The position numbers and the translations under genes were made by a program. From Xanthomonas sp. Leaf148 (GTDB lineage: Bacteria > Pseudomonadota > Gammaproteobacteria > Xanthomonadales > Xanthomonadaceae), in contig NZ_LMOP01000011.1 in NCBI RefSeq assembly GCF_001423585.1, positions 62,001 to 126,000 on the forward strand: a DNA stretch of 64,000 bases, written 5' to 3'. Each line of letters begins with the position of its first letter. Positions within the stretch are counted from its first letter, which is position 1. Below are positions 17,674 to 26,768 of the stretch, in pieces. Below the pieces are notes generated by a model. It saw only the letters and a program-made list of their open reading frames with translations. It searched no databases and had not been told where the DNA came from.

Positions 17674-18090
17674 GTAGGAGCGCACCCGGGCGCGATGAAG
17701 CGTTATCGGTAATGCCTTGTCGCGCCCGGGTGCGCTCCTACCTATGGTGTGCTGTCTCTTGGGCGGGGCGCTGCTGCATCGCCGTTTGCGGTCGAATACT
17801 TCTGCGCTGCGCAGGCCGCATTTGAGGGTGCGCGGCTGGCGGTGTAGGAGCGGCCCTGGCCGCGATGAGGCGTTACCGGTAATGCCCTGTCGCGCCCGGG
17901 TGCGCTCCTACCTATGGTGTGTTGTCTCTTGGGCAGGGGCGCTGCTGCATCGCCGTTTGCGATCGAACTACTTCTGCGCTGCGCGGGCCGCATTCGATCG
18001 TGCGCGTCCTGCGGCTGGTGGTGTAGGAGCGGACCTGGCCGCGATGAGGCGTTACCGGTAATGCCTTGTCGCGCCCGGGTGCGCTCCTAA
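17674..18090. repeat. Three tandem units with a 68-bp GTAGGAGCG palindrome
   Basis: The 554-bp gap 17571–18124 is filled by three direct units of about 170–179 bp. Each contains a 68-bp palindromic element that begins GTAGGAGCG and ends CGCTCCTA(C), with a central GCGTTACCGGTAATGCC: 17674–17741, 17844–17911 and 18023–18090. The DNA between the palindromes (around GCTGCTGCATCGCCGTTTGC) is also duplicated. The palindrome type is a REP/BIME-like element common between Xanthomonas genes; a relic occurs at 39569–39751. The array lies between the lipoprotein gene and the end of rmuC. Confidence 0.85.
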
Positions 18091-18124
18091 GTTTGCTGTC
18101 TGCTGGCTGGCGTCTGCGGGTGGA

Positions 18125-19699
18125 TCACTCTTGCTCGTCGCCGATTTCGTCGTCGTTGCCGTTGCCGTTGTCGGCAGCGTCCAGTAGCGCTTGGGATTGG
18201 TCGCCGGACAAGGTTTCCACACCGCGCAGGCGGCGTTCGATGGTGCGGGTCTTGCGGCTGGCTTCGCCGAGGCTCTTGCCGACGGTGCTGATCTGCCGCT
18301 CGGCCTTCTCCAGAATGCCGGCGAACTTGCCGAACTCACTCTTCACTGCGCCCAACACCTGCCAGACCTCGCTGGAGCGTTTTTCGATGGCCAGCGTGCG
18401 GAAGCCCATTTGCAGGCTATTGAGCAAGGCGGTGAACGTGGTCGGGCCGGCCAGTACCACGCGATGTTCGCGCTGCAGCAGGTCGACCAGGCCGGCGCGG
18501 CGGATGACTTCGGCGTACAGGCCCTCGGTGGGCAGAAACATCACCGCAAAATCCGTCGTATGCGGCGGGCTGACGTACTTGTCGCTGATGGATTTGGCCT
18601 GCACGCGGATGGCGCGCTCCAGCTGCGCAGTCGACTGCTTGATCGCGTCCAGGTCGCCCTTTTCCTGCGCGTCGATCAGGCGTTCGTAGTCCTCGCGCGG
18701 GAACTTGGCGTCGACCGGCAGCCACACCACCGTGTCGTCGCCGCGCCCGGGCAGGCGGATCGCAAAATCCACCGCTTCGGCGCTCTCGGGTTTGACCCGC
18801 ACGCCGCGCGCGTACTGCTCCATCGTCAGCGTCTGCTCGAGGATGTTCTCCAGCTGCACTTCGCCCCAACCACCACGGTCCTTGACGTTGCTGAGCACGC
18901 GCTTGAGATCGCCCACGCCGGTGGCCAGTTGCTGCATTTCGCCCAGGCCGCGCTGCACCTGCTCCAGGCGCTCGGAAACGAGCTTGAAGGATGCATCCAG
19001 GCGCGTGTTGAGCGTGGTCTGCAGCTTTTCGTCGACGGTGGCGCGCATCAGTTCCAGCTTGCTGGCGTTGTCGCTTTGCAGGCTGGCCAGTTGCTGTTCC
19101 AGCGTGGCGCGCATCTCGCCGATGCGCAGCTCGTTGCGCTGGGTGAGTTCGCTCAGGCGCTGGCTCAGCGCTTCGGTGAAGCGTTGCTGCGACTCGCCGG
19201 CTTCGGCGCGGCCCTTGCGCGCATCCTCGGCCAGCGCTTCGCGCAACGCGGCCATGTGCGTGTCGGTGCGTGCGATCAGGTCGGTCAGTTGCTGGCCGAA
19301 CACGTGGATGCGGGTTTCCTGCTGCTGGCCGAAGCCTTCGAGCTGGGTGCGCAGTTCGGTGAGCCTCAGGGTCAGCAATTCGCCGGTGCGTTGCTGGGCC
19401 AGGCCGCTTTCTTCGCGCGCCTTGCGGGCATCTTCGCCAAGGGCATCGCGCAGCAGGTCCAGACGTTGATCGGTGCGGGTGGACAGCTCGGTGAGATTGC
19501 GCGCGAAGGTTTCCAGACGCGCATCCTGCTGCCGCGCCAGGCCTTCGAGTTGCTCGCGCAGTTCGCCGCGGCCGTCGCGTTGTTCGGCGCGCAGCGCCAG
19601 CTCCAGACCGCTGGTGGAAGGACGCCGCAGCAGGGCGAGCAGCTGCAGCACGAGGACTACGACGAGCAGTCCGAGAAGGATCAGGGATTCGGATGACAT
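18125..19699 (-). CDS. rmuC: RmuC family DNA recombination protein
   Basis: 524 residues from the ATG at 19699 (MSSESLILLGLLVVVLVLQL). One N-terminal membrane helix, then about 200 residues of predicted coiled coil (repeated LARQQDARLETF, FGQQQETRIHVF, LSELTQRNELRIGEM), then the RmuC nuclease-like domain from about 240 with GGWGEVQLENILEQTLTMEQY, DFAIRLPGR, WLPVDAKFPREDYE, FLPTEGLYAEV and VVLAGPTTFTALLNSLQMGF. RmuC limits inversions at short inverted repeats in E. coli, and has been linked to defence against incoming DNA. The tail is acidic (ADNGNGNDDEIGDEQE). Confidence 0.93.
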   Translation of the reverse strand: MSSESLILLGLLVVVLVLQLLALLRRPSTSGLELALRAEQRDGRGELREQLEGLARQQDARLETFARNLTELSTRTDQRLDLLRDALGEDARKAREESGLAQQRTGELLTLRLTELRTQLEGFGQQQETRIHVFGQQLTDLIARTDTHMAALREALAEDARKGRAEAGESQQRFTEALSQRLSELTQRNELRIGEMRATLEQQLASLQSDNASKLELMRATVDEKLQTTLNTRLDASFKLVSERLEQVQRGLGEMQQLATGVGDLKRVLSNVKDRGGWGEVQLENILEQTLTMEQYARGVRVKPESAEAVDFAIRLPGRGDDTVVWLPVDAKFPREDYERLIDAQEKGDLDAIKQSTAQLERAIRVQAKSISDKYVSPPHTTDFAVMFLPTEGLYAEVIRRAGLVDLLQREHRVVLAGPTTFTALLNSLQMGFRTLAIEKRSSEVWQVLGAVKSEFGKFAGILEKAERQISTVGKSLGEASRKTRTIERRLRGVETLSGDQSQALLDAADNGNGNDDEIGDEQE

Positions 19700-19928
19700 G
19701 CGCGCAGTGTAACGGGGCCGGTCGCAACAGCTGCGCCAGCGGCTTGGCGACTGGATGCATCGGTGCGGGGGCATGGCGCGGTGCCCGGTGGGTTGGCGCA
19801 GGTTCGCACTCGGCGGACGGCGGTAGCTGCGACGCGGGCGTCGAACTCGTGCAGGGGTTTGTCTGGGTCACTGCGCGAAAAAGTGATGACACGCTAAGGT
19901 GAGCAGCCTGGCAAATCTGCGACAGACC

Positions 19929-20549
19929 ATGCTCGAACTCTACGGAAAGCCGACCTCCATCAATGTGCGCAAGGTGCTGTGGCTGTGCGAGGAGTTGGCG
20001 CTGGACTACACGCTGCATGCGTATGGCAGCGGATTTGCCTCGGTGGACACGTCGGCGTTTCGCGCGCTCAATCCCAATGCGTTGGTGCCGGTGATGCGCG
20101 ATGGCACGGTGGTGCTGTGGGAATCGAACACCATCTGCCGGTATCTGGCCGCGCGCAGCCACCGCGACGATCTGCTGCCGAGTGCGCCGGCTGCACGTGC
20201 ACTGGTCGAGCAACGGATGGATTGGCAGGCCACCGAGCTCAACAACGCCTGGCGTTACGCGTTCATGGCGACGGTGCGTGGCAGTGCGGCGCATACCGAT
20301 GTGCAGGCGATTGCAGCCAGCGTGCGCGAGTGGAATCGGCATATGACCATCCTCGACGCACAGCTGCAGCGCGGTCCGTTCGTACTCGGGGCAAACTTCA
20401 CCCTGGCCGATATCGTGTTGGGCTTATCGACGCAGCGCTGGTTTGCCAGCCCAATCGATCGGCCGGAGTTGCCTACGGTGGAGGCGTATTACGCGCAGCT
20501 CGGACTGCGCGCCGGGTTTCAGCGGCATGGGTGTAATGGGGTGGCTTAG
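19929..20549 (+). CDS. Glutathione S-transferase family protein
   Basis: 206 residues from the ATG at 19929 (MLELYGKPTSINVRKVLWLC). Thioredoxin-like N-terminal domain with the S-I-N-V-R-K active-site region, NPNALVPVMRDG (cis-Pro loop) and LWESNTICRYLA (glutathione-binding E-S pair), followed by the helical domain with FTLADIVLGLSTQRW (N-capping box). Substrate is unknown. An in-frame GTG 30 bp upstream is possible, but the ATG gives the standard GST N-terminus. Confidence 0.88.
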   Translation: MLELYGKPTSINVRKVLWLCEELALDYTLHAYGSGFASVDTSAFRALNPNALVPVMRDGTVVLWESNTICRYLAARSHRDDLLPSAPAARALVEQRMDWQATELNNAWRYAFMATVRGSAAHTDVQAIAASVREWNRHMTILDAQLQRGPFVLGANFTLADIVLGLSTQRWFASPIDRPELPTVEAYYAQLGLRAGFQRHGCNGVA

Positions 20550-20701
20550 GGGCGCCGTTGTGGCGGCCTATGGGTCATCTGTCTGCGTAGCTTCCGGACA
20601 CGCAGCCGTATCGCCTCAACCCGAATCGCATCACCACCGATAGCTTTGCTGCAGCGCGTTGGGCGACACTCGCTGATTCTTTTGGTTCCTTCGAGGTCCG
20701 C

Positions 20702-22117
20702 ATGTCGTCTTGGCTCAGGCGCAAATCCATCGATCAGGTCACCGTGCACGAGGCCGGCCGGCAACTGGTGCGCAGCCTGAGTTGGCCGCATCTGATCGCG
20801 CTGGGGATCGGGGCGATCGTCGGCACCGGCATCTACACGCTGATCGGCGTGGGCGCAGACAAGGCCGGCCCGGCCGTGCTGCTGTCCTTCGTTGCCGCCG
20901 GCATCGTGTGCGCCTGCGCGGCGCTGGCGTATGCGGAAATGGCCACGATGATGCCGGCCGCCGGCAGCGCCTACACCTACAGCTACACCGCCTTGGGCGA
21001 GAGCATCGCCTGGGTGGTGGGCTGGAGCCTGGTGCTGGAATATTCGCTGGTGGTCAGCACCGTGGCGGTGGGCTGGTCGGGCTATTTCGTCGGGTTCCTG
21101 CAGTGGGTGGGCGTCGAGCTGCCGCATGCATTGATTGCCGGGCCACACGCCGGCGGCATCGTGAACCTGCCGGCGGTGGTGATCACCTTTTTGGTGGCCG
21201 GCATGTTGATGGCTGGTACCAAGGAGAGCGCTACGCTCAATGCGGTGCTGGTGGTGCTGAAGATCATTGCGCTGGCTGTGTTCGTGGCGATCGCCTTGCC
21301 GGCCTTCAACAGCGCCAATCTGCAGCCGTTCATGCCGTATGGCTTCTCCAAGGCGATGGGGCCGGACGGTGTGGAGCGCGGGGTGATGGCGGCAGCGGCG
21401 ATCATCTTCTTTGCGTTCTATGGGTTCGATGCGATTTCCACCGCCGCCGAAGAGACCAAGAACCCGGGGCGCGATCTGTCGATCGGTATCGTCGGTTCGA
21501 TGATCGGCTGCACGCTGATCTACGTGCTGGTGGCGCTGTCGGCAGTGGGCGCGTTGAGCTTCACCGTGTTCAGTAAGAGCCCGGAGCCGTTGGCGTTGAT
21601 CATGCGCGAGCTGGGCCACGGCAAGGCGGCGTTGGTGATCGGTGCGGTGGCGATCATCGCACTGCCGACGGTGCTGCTGGCGTTCCTGTATGGGCAGAGC
21701 CGGATCTTCTTTGTGATGTCGCGCGACGGGCTGTTGCCGCGTGGCTTGTCCAAGGTCAACGCCCGCACCGGCACGCCGGTAGCGATCACCTTGTTCACCG
21801 CGGTGCTGGTGGCGGCGTTGGCGGGTGTGGCGCGGCTGGACGAAATCGCCGCGTTGGCCAATGCCGGCACGTTGGCCGCGTTTACTGCCGTGGCGGCATG
21901 TTTGCTGGTGTTGCGCGTGCGCGAACCCACCCGTGCGCGGGCGTTCCGCACGCCGTTGGCCTGGGTGGTGGGACCGGTAGCAATCCTGGGCTGCCTGTAC
22001 CTGTTCTGGAGCCTGCCGAGCAAGACGCAGCTGTGGTTCTTGCTGTGGAATGTGTTGGGCGTGGCGGTCTATCTGGCGTATGGGCGGCGGAATAGCCGCT
22101 TGGCGAAGGTTGGGTAG
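20702..22117 (+). CDS. APC-superfamily amino acid permease (cationic amino acid transporter type)
   Basis: 471 residues beginning MSSWLRRKSIDQVTVHEAG. About twelve membrane segments; TM1 carries GIGAIVGTGIYTLIGVG, the APC substrate-binding unwound helix, and TM6 carries FFAFYGFDAISTAAEETKNPGRDL, diagnostic of the CAT/YfnA branch. It probably imports or exchanges amino acids across the inner membrane. A weak GAGG lies just upstream of the start. Single gene, followed by palindromic repeats. Confidence 0.92.
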   Translation: MSSWLRRKSIDQVTVHEAGRQLVRSLSWPHLIALGIGAIVGTGIYTLIGVGADKAGPAVLLSFVAAGIVCACAALAYAEMATMMPAAGSAYTYSYTALGESIAWVVGWSLVLEYSLVVSTVAVGWSGYFVGFLQWVGVELPHALIAGPHAGGIVNLPAVVITFLVAGMLMAGTKESATLNAVLVVLKIIALAVFVAIALPAFNSANLQPFMPYGFSKAMGPDGVERGVMAAAAIIFFAFYGFDAISTAAEETKNPGRDLSIGIVGSMIGCTLIYVLVALSAVGALSFTVFSKSPEPLALIMRELGHGKAALVIGAVAIIALPTVLLAFLYGQSRIFFVMSRDGLLPRGLSKVNARTGTPVAITLFTAVLVAALAGVARLDEIAALANAGTLAAFTAVAACLLVLRVREPTRARAFRTPLAWVVGPVAILGCLYLFWSLPSKTQLWFLLWNVLGVAVYLAYGRRNSRLAKVG

Positions 22118-22122
22118 TTCCA

Positions 22123-22154
22123 TCTCCCATCGGGAGAAGGTGGCCCGAAGGGCC
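22123..22154. repeat. Two adjacent palindromes after the permease gene
   Basis: TCTCCCATCGGGAGA (22123–22137) and GGCCCGAAGGGCC (22142–22154) lie directly after the permease stop. This CTCCC-ATC-GGGAG / GGCCC-GAA-GGGCC pair is a frequent intergenic element in Xanthomonas genomes and may end transcription or stabilise the mRNA 3' end. There is no U-run, so it is not a standard terminator. Confidence 0.6.
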
Positions 22155-22376
22155 GGATGAGGGGACGGGCGAAACCTGGTGTTATCCAATTTGATCAGGG
22201 GCTTCGCTCCGTACCCGCGCCCCGGCCCGCGCTAACAGCGCGGGCGCTCCCAGGCACGCGCGCCAGTGGCGCGCAAGCTGTGCCTTATCGCCCCGCAGGA
22301 GAGGGGCTTTAGCACATGCTCCGACAACGTCAGGGCTTTCCCTCGCACTCCCCGCAACCAGGAGAGAAGCTTTGGC

Positions 22377-24857
22377 TCAAGGTGCTGCTGCAGGCGTGGC
22401 GCAGAACGAGGTTGGGAGTGCATCCGCTTGCGTGCCCCAGCCTTGCGTGGGCGCCTGCTTGGTGAGCGCAAACGACAAGGTGCCGCCTTGCTGCAATTGG
22501 GCCCAATCCAGGAAGACCTTGGTCTGCGGCGTGCCGTTCAAGCGCACGCCCTGCACATACTGCAGCGCGCGGCCATCGGCGCCGGGGGCATCGATACGCA
22601 GACGTTTGCCGTTACCCAGGTCCAGCGTGGCGTGCTTGAAACGCGGCGTGTGCAACAGGAACTCGCCGCTGCCCGGCACCGCCGGATACAGCCCCAAGGC
22701 GCTGAACAAATACCAGGCCGACATCGTGCCGAGGTCGTCGTTGCCGGTGACGCCGTTAGGCGCGTTGGTGAACAACTGCTGCGCGGCGCGCACCACGGTG
22801 GCGGTCTTCCACGGCTGGCCGATCAGCGTGTACATCCACGGCGCGTGCAGGTCGGGCTCGTTGTTGGGGTTGTAGCGGTACTGGTTGTAATAGCTGTACG
22901 GGCCGACCACCCAATGCGTGCGCGCACCGTTGAGCGGGTCCTTGAGCAGGTCGTCGTAGGCGAAGAAGGTGTCCAGGCGTTTGCCTGCCTGGTCGCTGCC
23001 ATGCATGGCCTGCAGCATGCCGGGGATGTCCTGCTGCACCAGCCATTGGTATTGCCAGGCAGTGCCTTCGTGGAAGCCATGTTGCGAACGTGGGCTGTAC
23101 TGGTCGTTGGACGGCGCGTACCAGCTGCCATCCTCCAGGCGTGGACGCGGGAAGCCGGCAAAGCTGGTGTCCGCATCGCGCACCGTGGCGTCCCAGACGT
23201 GATGCCAGTTGCCGCCGCGCGCGCGTAGCTGGGTGCTGTCGTCGGCATGGCCCAGGGCTTGGGCCATCTGTGCCAGCGCGCAATCGGCCAGGGCGTATTC
23301 CAGCGTGGCCGAGCCACCGTGGTGCGGGTCCACGTCCATGCCCTTGGACGGAAACGCGCGGTCGTATTGCACAAAGCCATTGGCGAGATAACTCGCGTTG
23401 CCCGAGCGCCCCGAATGCCGCGAGTTGATCGGCGGTTGGCCGAAGGCGTTCTGCCGTAGCGCGGCGTAGGCCTCGGCCTCGTTGCCCTGCAGCGCGCCGA
23501 AGCGCCACAGGTCGACCAGGAACGGCGTCACCGGATCGCCGGTCATGATGTTGGTGTCGTAGTTGGCGTAGCCCCAGCGCGGCAGCCAGCCGCCTTGCTG
23601 ATGGATCGCCAGCAGCGAGCGGCCGATGTCGCGCGCGCGCTGCGGGCGCAGCAAGGCGAGCAACTGGTTTTGCGAGCGATAGGTGTCCCACAGCGAAAAG
23701 TACTCGTAGTAGGTCCAGCCCTCGGCACGATGGATCGCATCATCATAGCCGCGGTAGCGGCCATCGGCATCGCTGCCGGTGAGCGGCTGCAACAAGGCGT
23801 GGTAGAGCGCGGTGTAGGCCACGCTGCGGTCGTCCTTGCTGGCCCCGTCCAGCTGCAGGCTGGCCAGTTCGGTGCGCCAGACCTGCTGCGCGCGCTGGCG
23901 CATCCGCTCCAGGCTCAGCAACGTGCCGCCCTGCATGCCATCGGCGCGCAGGTTGCTGCGTGCGCCGTCGGCATCCACATGCGAGATGGCGCTGACCACG
24001 GTCACCGCGCGCGCGTCCTTGCCCTTGCCCTTGCCCAGCGGGAAGCTGAGCCAGGCGCCATTGGGTTTGAGCTCACCGCCCATGCCGTGACGCGCGCCGG
24101 GCACGCCGCCGTCTTCGCCCCACAACCCGTGCGCGGTGAACGGGCGATCGAATTCCAGCCGGAACCAGGTGGTGTATTCGTGGCCACCACAGAAACTCTG
24201 CGTGACCAGTTTGCCTTCCACCACACGGTCGCCGACCAGCTGCACCTGGCTGCCGATCACCACGTGGCGGTCGTTGGCCTGGGCCACGTTGATCAGCAGG
24301 TGGCCGGTGTCGGCGCCGGGCGCGAAGGTGTAGCGCTCGGCCGCGGCGCGGGTAAGCGCAGTGGCTTCGGCGTCGATGCCGCCGTAATCGGTGAGCCGCA
24401 CCTTGTAATAACCGGCCTGGCCCACTTCGCCGGCATGCGTGTAGCGCGCCGCATAGCGCTTCTGGTCGAAGGTCTTGGCGTCGGCGGTGTCGAAATCCCC
24501 GCCCGGGCCGATGCTGCCGGTCACCGGCAGGATCGATACCTGCCCGCCCTGCTCCCAGCAACCGGCGCCGGACAAAAAGGAATGCCCGAAGCCACGAATA
24601 GTGGGGTCGTCGTAGCGCCAGCCGGCGTAGTGCGCGCCGATCGGGCTGACCTGGATCAGGCCGAATGGAGCGGACGCGCCGGGATAGGTATTGCCGTCGT
24701 CCTTGCTGCCGATGAAGGTGTTGACCTGCGCCGGGTCCTGCGCGGCCAGCGGCGGCGCAACCGCCATGCCGAGCAGGCAAAGGGCAGCGGCGCGGCGCCA
24801 CAGCGAGGTTGATGGAAGAGGCAACGAAGAGCGATCGGATGCAACGGCAGAGAGCAT
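22377..24857 (-). CDS. GH92 family exo-alpha-mannosidase, secreted
   Basis: 826 residues from the ATG at 24857, preceded by GAGGTG. Signal peptide to about residue 40 (…MAVAPPLAAQ). GH92 features in order: VNTFIGSKDDGNTYPGASAPFG (N-terminal beta-sandwich and substrate loop), GFGHSFLSGAGCW, YFSLWDTYRSQNQLLALL, GWLPRWGYANYDTNIMTGDP, YDRAFPSKGMDVDPHHG, FHEGTAWQYQW and the C-terminal GNDDLGTMSAWYLFSALGLYP containing the catalytic-base Asp. GH92 enzymes are calcium-dependent and cleave terminal alpha-mannose, often from N-glycans; in a plant pathogen it probably trims host glycoproteins in the periplasm or outside the cell. Confidence 0.94.
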   Translation of the reverse strand: MLSAVASDRSSLPLPSTSLWRRAAALCLLGMAVAPPLAAQDPAQVNTFIGSKDDGNTYPGASAPFGLIQVSPIGAHYAGWRYDDPTIRGFGHSFLSGAGCWEQGGQVSILPVTGSIGPGGDFDTADAKTFDQKRYAARYTHAGEVGQAGYYKVRLTDYGGIDAEATALTRAAAERYTFAPGADTGHLLINVAQANDRHVVIGSQVQLVGDRVVEGKLVTQSFCGGHEYTTWFRLEFDRPFTAHGLWGEDGGVPGARHGMGGELKPNGAWLSFPLGKGKGKDARAVTVVSAISHVDADGARSNLRADGMQGGTLLSLERMRQRAQQVWRTELASLQLDGASKDDRSVAYTALYHALLQPLTGSDADGRYRGYDDAIHRAEGWTYYEYFSLWDTYRSQNQLLALLRPQRARDIGRSLLAIHQQGGWLPRWGYANYDTNIMTGDPVTPFLVDLWRFGALQGNEAEAYAALRQNAFGQPPINSRHSGRSGNASYLANGFVQYDRAFPSKGMDVDPHHGGSATLEYALADCALAQMAQALGHADDSTQLRARGGNWHHVWDATVRDADTSFAGFPRPRLEDGSWYAPSNDQYSPRSQHGFHEGTAWQYQWLVQQDIPGMLQAMHGSDQAGKRLDTFFAYDDLLKDPLNGARTHWVVGPYSYYNQYRYNPNNEPDLHAPWMYTLIGQPWKTATVVRAAQQLFTNAPNGVTGNDDLGTMSAWYLFSALGLYPAVPGSGEFLLHTPRFKHATLDLGNGKRLRIDAPGADGRALQYVQGVRLNGTPQTKVFLDWAQLQQGGTLSFALTKQAPTQGWGTQADALPTSFCATPAAAP

Positions 24858-25030
24858 GCAAGACACCTCGGGGGAGAGCGGCCAAGGCCGCAGGTGGAAT
24901 GACGCGCACCGACCGCTGCAAGACGCGGCGATCAGCATGACGACGGTGCTCGAACGACGACTAGGAACAGCCGGTAAAACTAAGGTGAATCCTCGCCAGT
25001 TGCGTGCTGACGGCGTACCGGAGTCCGAGT

Positions 25031-25298
25031 CTACAAGTGGTGCATGCCGATTCCGAACACCGCGATTCCGAAAAGCGGCTGTGTCCGTCTGGCGATGCAA
25101 CGGGAGTGATCCAGGGTGCGCACCTGCGCCGAGCTGGGTTGGCCGAGCCGGGAATGCATGTCCGGGGCACGGAAACTGATGGCGTAACTGCCGCGCAGCA
25201 ACAGGTGGTCGACCAGCAGCCATTGCAGGCCGACGCTCGGGCGGCAGATCAGGCGCTTGGCATTAAGCGATTGCAGGTGGGCGTGACTGGCGGTGATC
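25031..25298 (-). pseudogene. Relic of a TonB-dependent receptor
   Basis: On the minus strand an open stretch of about 88 codons (TGA at its 5' side near 25297, stop at 25031) has no start codon but contains an unmistakable TonB-receptor barrel block: GLQWLLVDHLLLRGSYAISF followed by RAPDMHSRLGQPSS. In intact receptors this reads 'W.P.d.LLLRGSYa.SFRAPdm'. The rest of the receptor is absent, so this is a fossil fragment left in the accessory region next to the effector genes. The remainder of the gap 24858–25332 shows nothing recognisable. Confidence 0.7.
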
Positions 25299-25332
25299 TC
25301 TCAATTAGAGGCAGCCACGTCGGTGAGCACTT

Positions 25333-26112
25333 TCAAGGACCGCCCATGGTGATCCTTGGCTCCTGCTCCTGCTGCTGCTGCTGCTGCTGCTGATTTTGCT
25401 GCTGCGTCTGTTCCAACGCCTGCTGGCGGACCTGATCCTGCCTGATGGTTTCGGCCTGCTGAAGGTTCTGTTGTGCCGGTTCTTGCGCGGCTTGGCGACC
25501 ATCGACATGCGTGTGGAACATTGGCGCGACCCCTATTCCATGTGGGGCGTAGACCGCAAAGACGTTGTGGGCCCCATCCCGGCCTAGGCCCCCGGTGACC
25601 TGGTCCACTTGCTTCAGCAACGGGTCTTCGGTCTGCTGCTTGTAAAGTGCAGCCGAAACATTTTTGCTTTCCTCGTCGCTCCAGTTCCCCGTGCCTTTGA
25701 CCCAGTCGTGAATGCGGGCATAGGTCTGATGGTCGGCATGAGCGGGGCTGTCGGCCAGCACGGCCTGGTCGCGGGAGACGGACTGGGGCACCGTGTCCGG
25801 CTGACCGACGCCGCCTTTTCCGATCTGCCGCACCTCGGTGGGACGTAGCTGCCCGTCGGAAGTGTCGGTGAATCCAAAGGCTTTCCCCTGTCCACCCAAG
25901 GAAGTCCCCGCCGCCTGGACTTCTTCCACCGAACTGCCAAGCTCTTTCAGGTTGAGGCCAAGGCTCGGAATCGACTGGCTGGAAGCCTTGTCCAAGTCAC
26001 GGGATACGGCAGCCCCGGCGGACACGACGTAAGACAAGTAAAGGGCGTTGTAGTCAGACTGCCCTAACGCGCCCAGCCCTTTACCGGACTGATCGAACTG
26101 ACAAATCGCCAC
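25333..26112 (-). pseudogene. C-terminal (XVIPCD-like) half of a frameshifted type IV secretion effector
   Basis: This 259-codon frame has only an internal GTG as a start and is the −strand continuation, in another phase, of the toxin half at 26118–26768. Reading upstream in this phase gives QHTDNRIDSLAVKA then VAICQFDQSGKGLGALGQSD, a natural continuation. The region SPAHADHQTYARIHDWV (a D/S-P-x-H-x-D-H motif) to GLGRDGAHNVFAVYAPHG, then HTHVDGRQAAQEPAQQNLQQ and a Gln-rich tail encoded by an (CAG)8 run (25369–25392), fits the XVIPCD secretion signal that binds VirD4 in Xanthomonas. XVIPCD assignment is from pattern only. Confidence 0.7.
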
Positions 26113-26117
26113 GGCTT

Positions 26118-26768
26118 TTACCGCAAGGCTGTCGATGCGGTTGTCGGTGTGCTGGATGCCTGGGCATCCATCTGAATGCCTGGAGCCAACCGCCCGTTCG
26201 TGACGCAGGGCGTAGTCGGGTCGAGGCGCTGAAGCAGTTCGGCTTGGCTGACGTCTGGGTCTTGGTGCTTGACCCGACTGGCCACCGAATTCATCGATAC
26301 CAGTTCGGCGAGCGCTTCATTTTCCCGGGAAGCGTTGATGTATTCCTTTGCCAAAGGAGTGATTTCCACCGTTGCCTCGCCGTAGCGCGCACCCTCTTTG
26401 AGCGCCTCATCGATTCGATAGGACAGCTTGTAGGTGCTGATCTCATTGGAACGGGCCATCAAAGCGTGCCCCGTTTCGTGCCCTAGGACTCCGGTGAGCT
26501 GGTCTATCCGCTCTGACCGGGTCGGTCGTTGCAATACATCGGCGTTGACGCTGATCGTCTTTTCGCCGTGGTTGTAGTGCCCACCTTCGTTGGGCGTGCG
26601 AGCGAACTTGATGTGCTCAAGGTCGCCGTTGTCGATGGCTTTGGTCATCACCTCAATCAGATAAGGCGATGACTCCACCGCCTCGCGGAGGTCCTTGGCT
26701 GCACTTGGGGACAGAGACGATTGCTGCTCGGTCTCTTGGAGCATGCGCTCGATGCGGGTATCAGGCAT
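26118..26768 (-). CDS. N-terminal toxin half (HExxH metallopeptidase-like) of a frameshifted T4SS effector
   Basis: The ATG at 26768 overlaps the end of the immunity gene by 8 bases (ATGCCTGA). The first 200 residues are in good frame: VLGHETGHALMA gives a zinc-binding HExxH (H97, E98, H101), and SRENEALAELVSMN about 50 residues later offers the third Glu ligand, as in gluzincins. The catalytic Glu is intact. After PGIQMDAQ the frame runs into ASSTPTTASTALR and a stop at 26118; deleting one G from a GGG (now GG, at plus positions 26159–26160) explains this, because CAGGGCATCCAG would restore Q-G-I-Q-H-T-D. As written, the toxin domain would be made without its secretion domain. Confidence 0.72.
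   Translation of the reverse strand: MPDTRIERMLQETEQQSSLSPSAAKDLREAVESSPYLIEVMTKAIDNGDLEHIKFARTPNEGGHYNHGEKTISVNADVLQRPTRSERIDQLTGVLGHETGHALMARSNEISTYKLSYRIDEALKEGARYGEATVEITPLAKEYINASRENEALAELVSMNSVASRVKHQDPDVSQAELLQRLDPTTPCVTNGRLAPGIQMDAQASSTPTTASTALR

Noticed and set aside
18191-20342. Long frames opposite to and alongside rmuC
   Set aside because: They overlap the clear RmuC frame, and contain only coiled-coil-derived low-complexity text.
25004-25393. Plus-strand frame across the TonB-receptor relic
   Set aside because: No start with a ribosome site, and it is antisense to the recognisable LLLRGSY…SFRAPDM block; its poly-Cys end is just the CTG microsatellite in the wrong frame.
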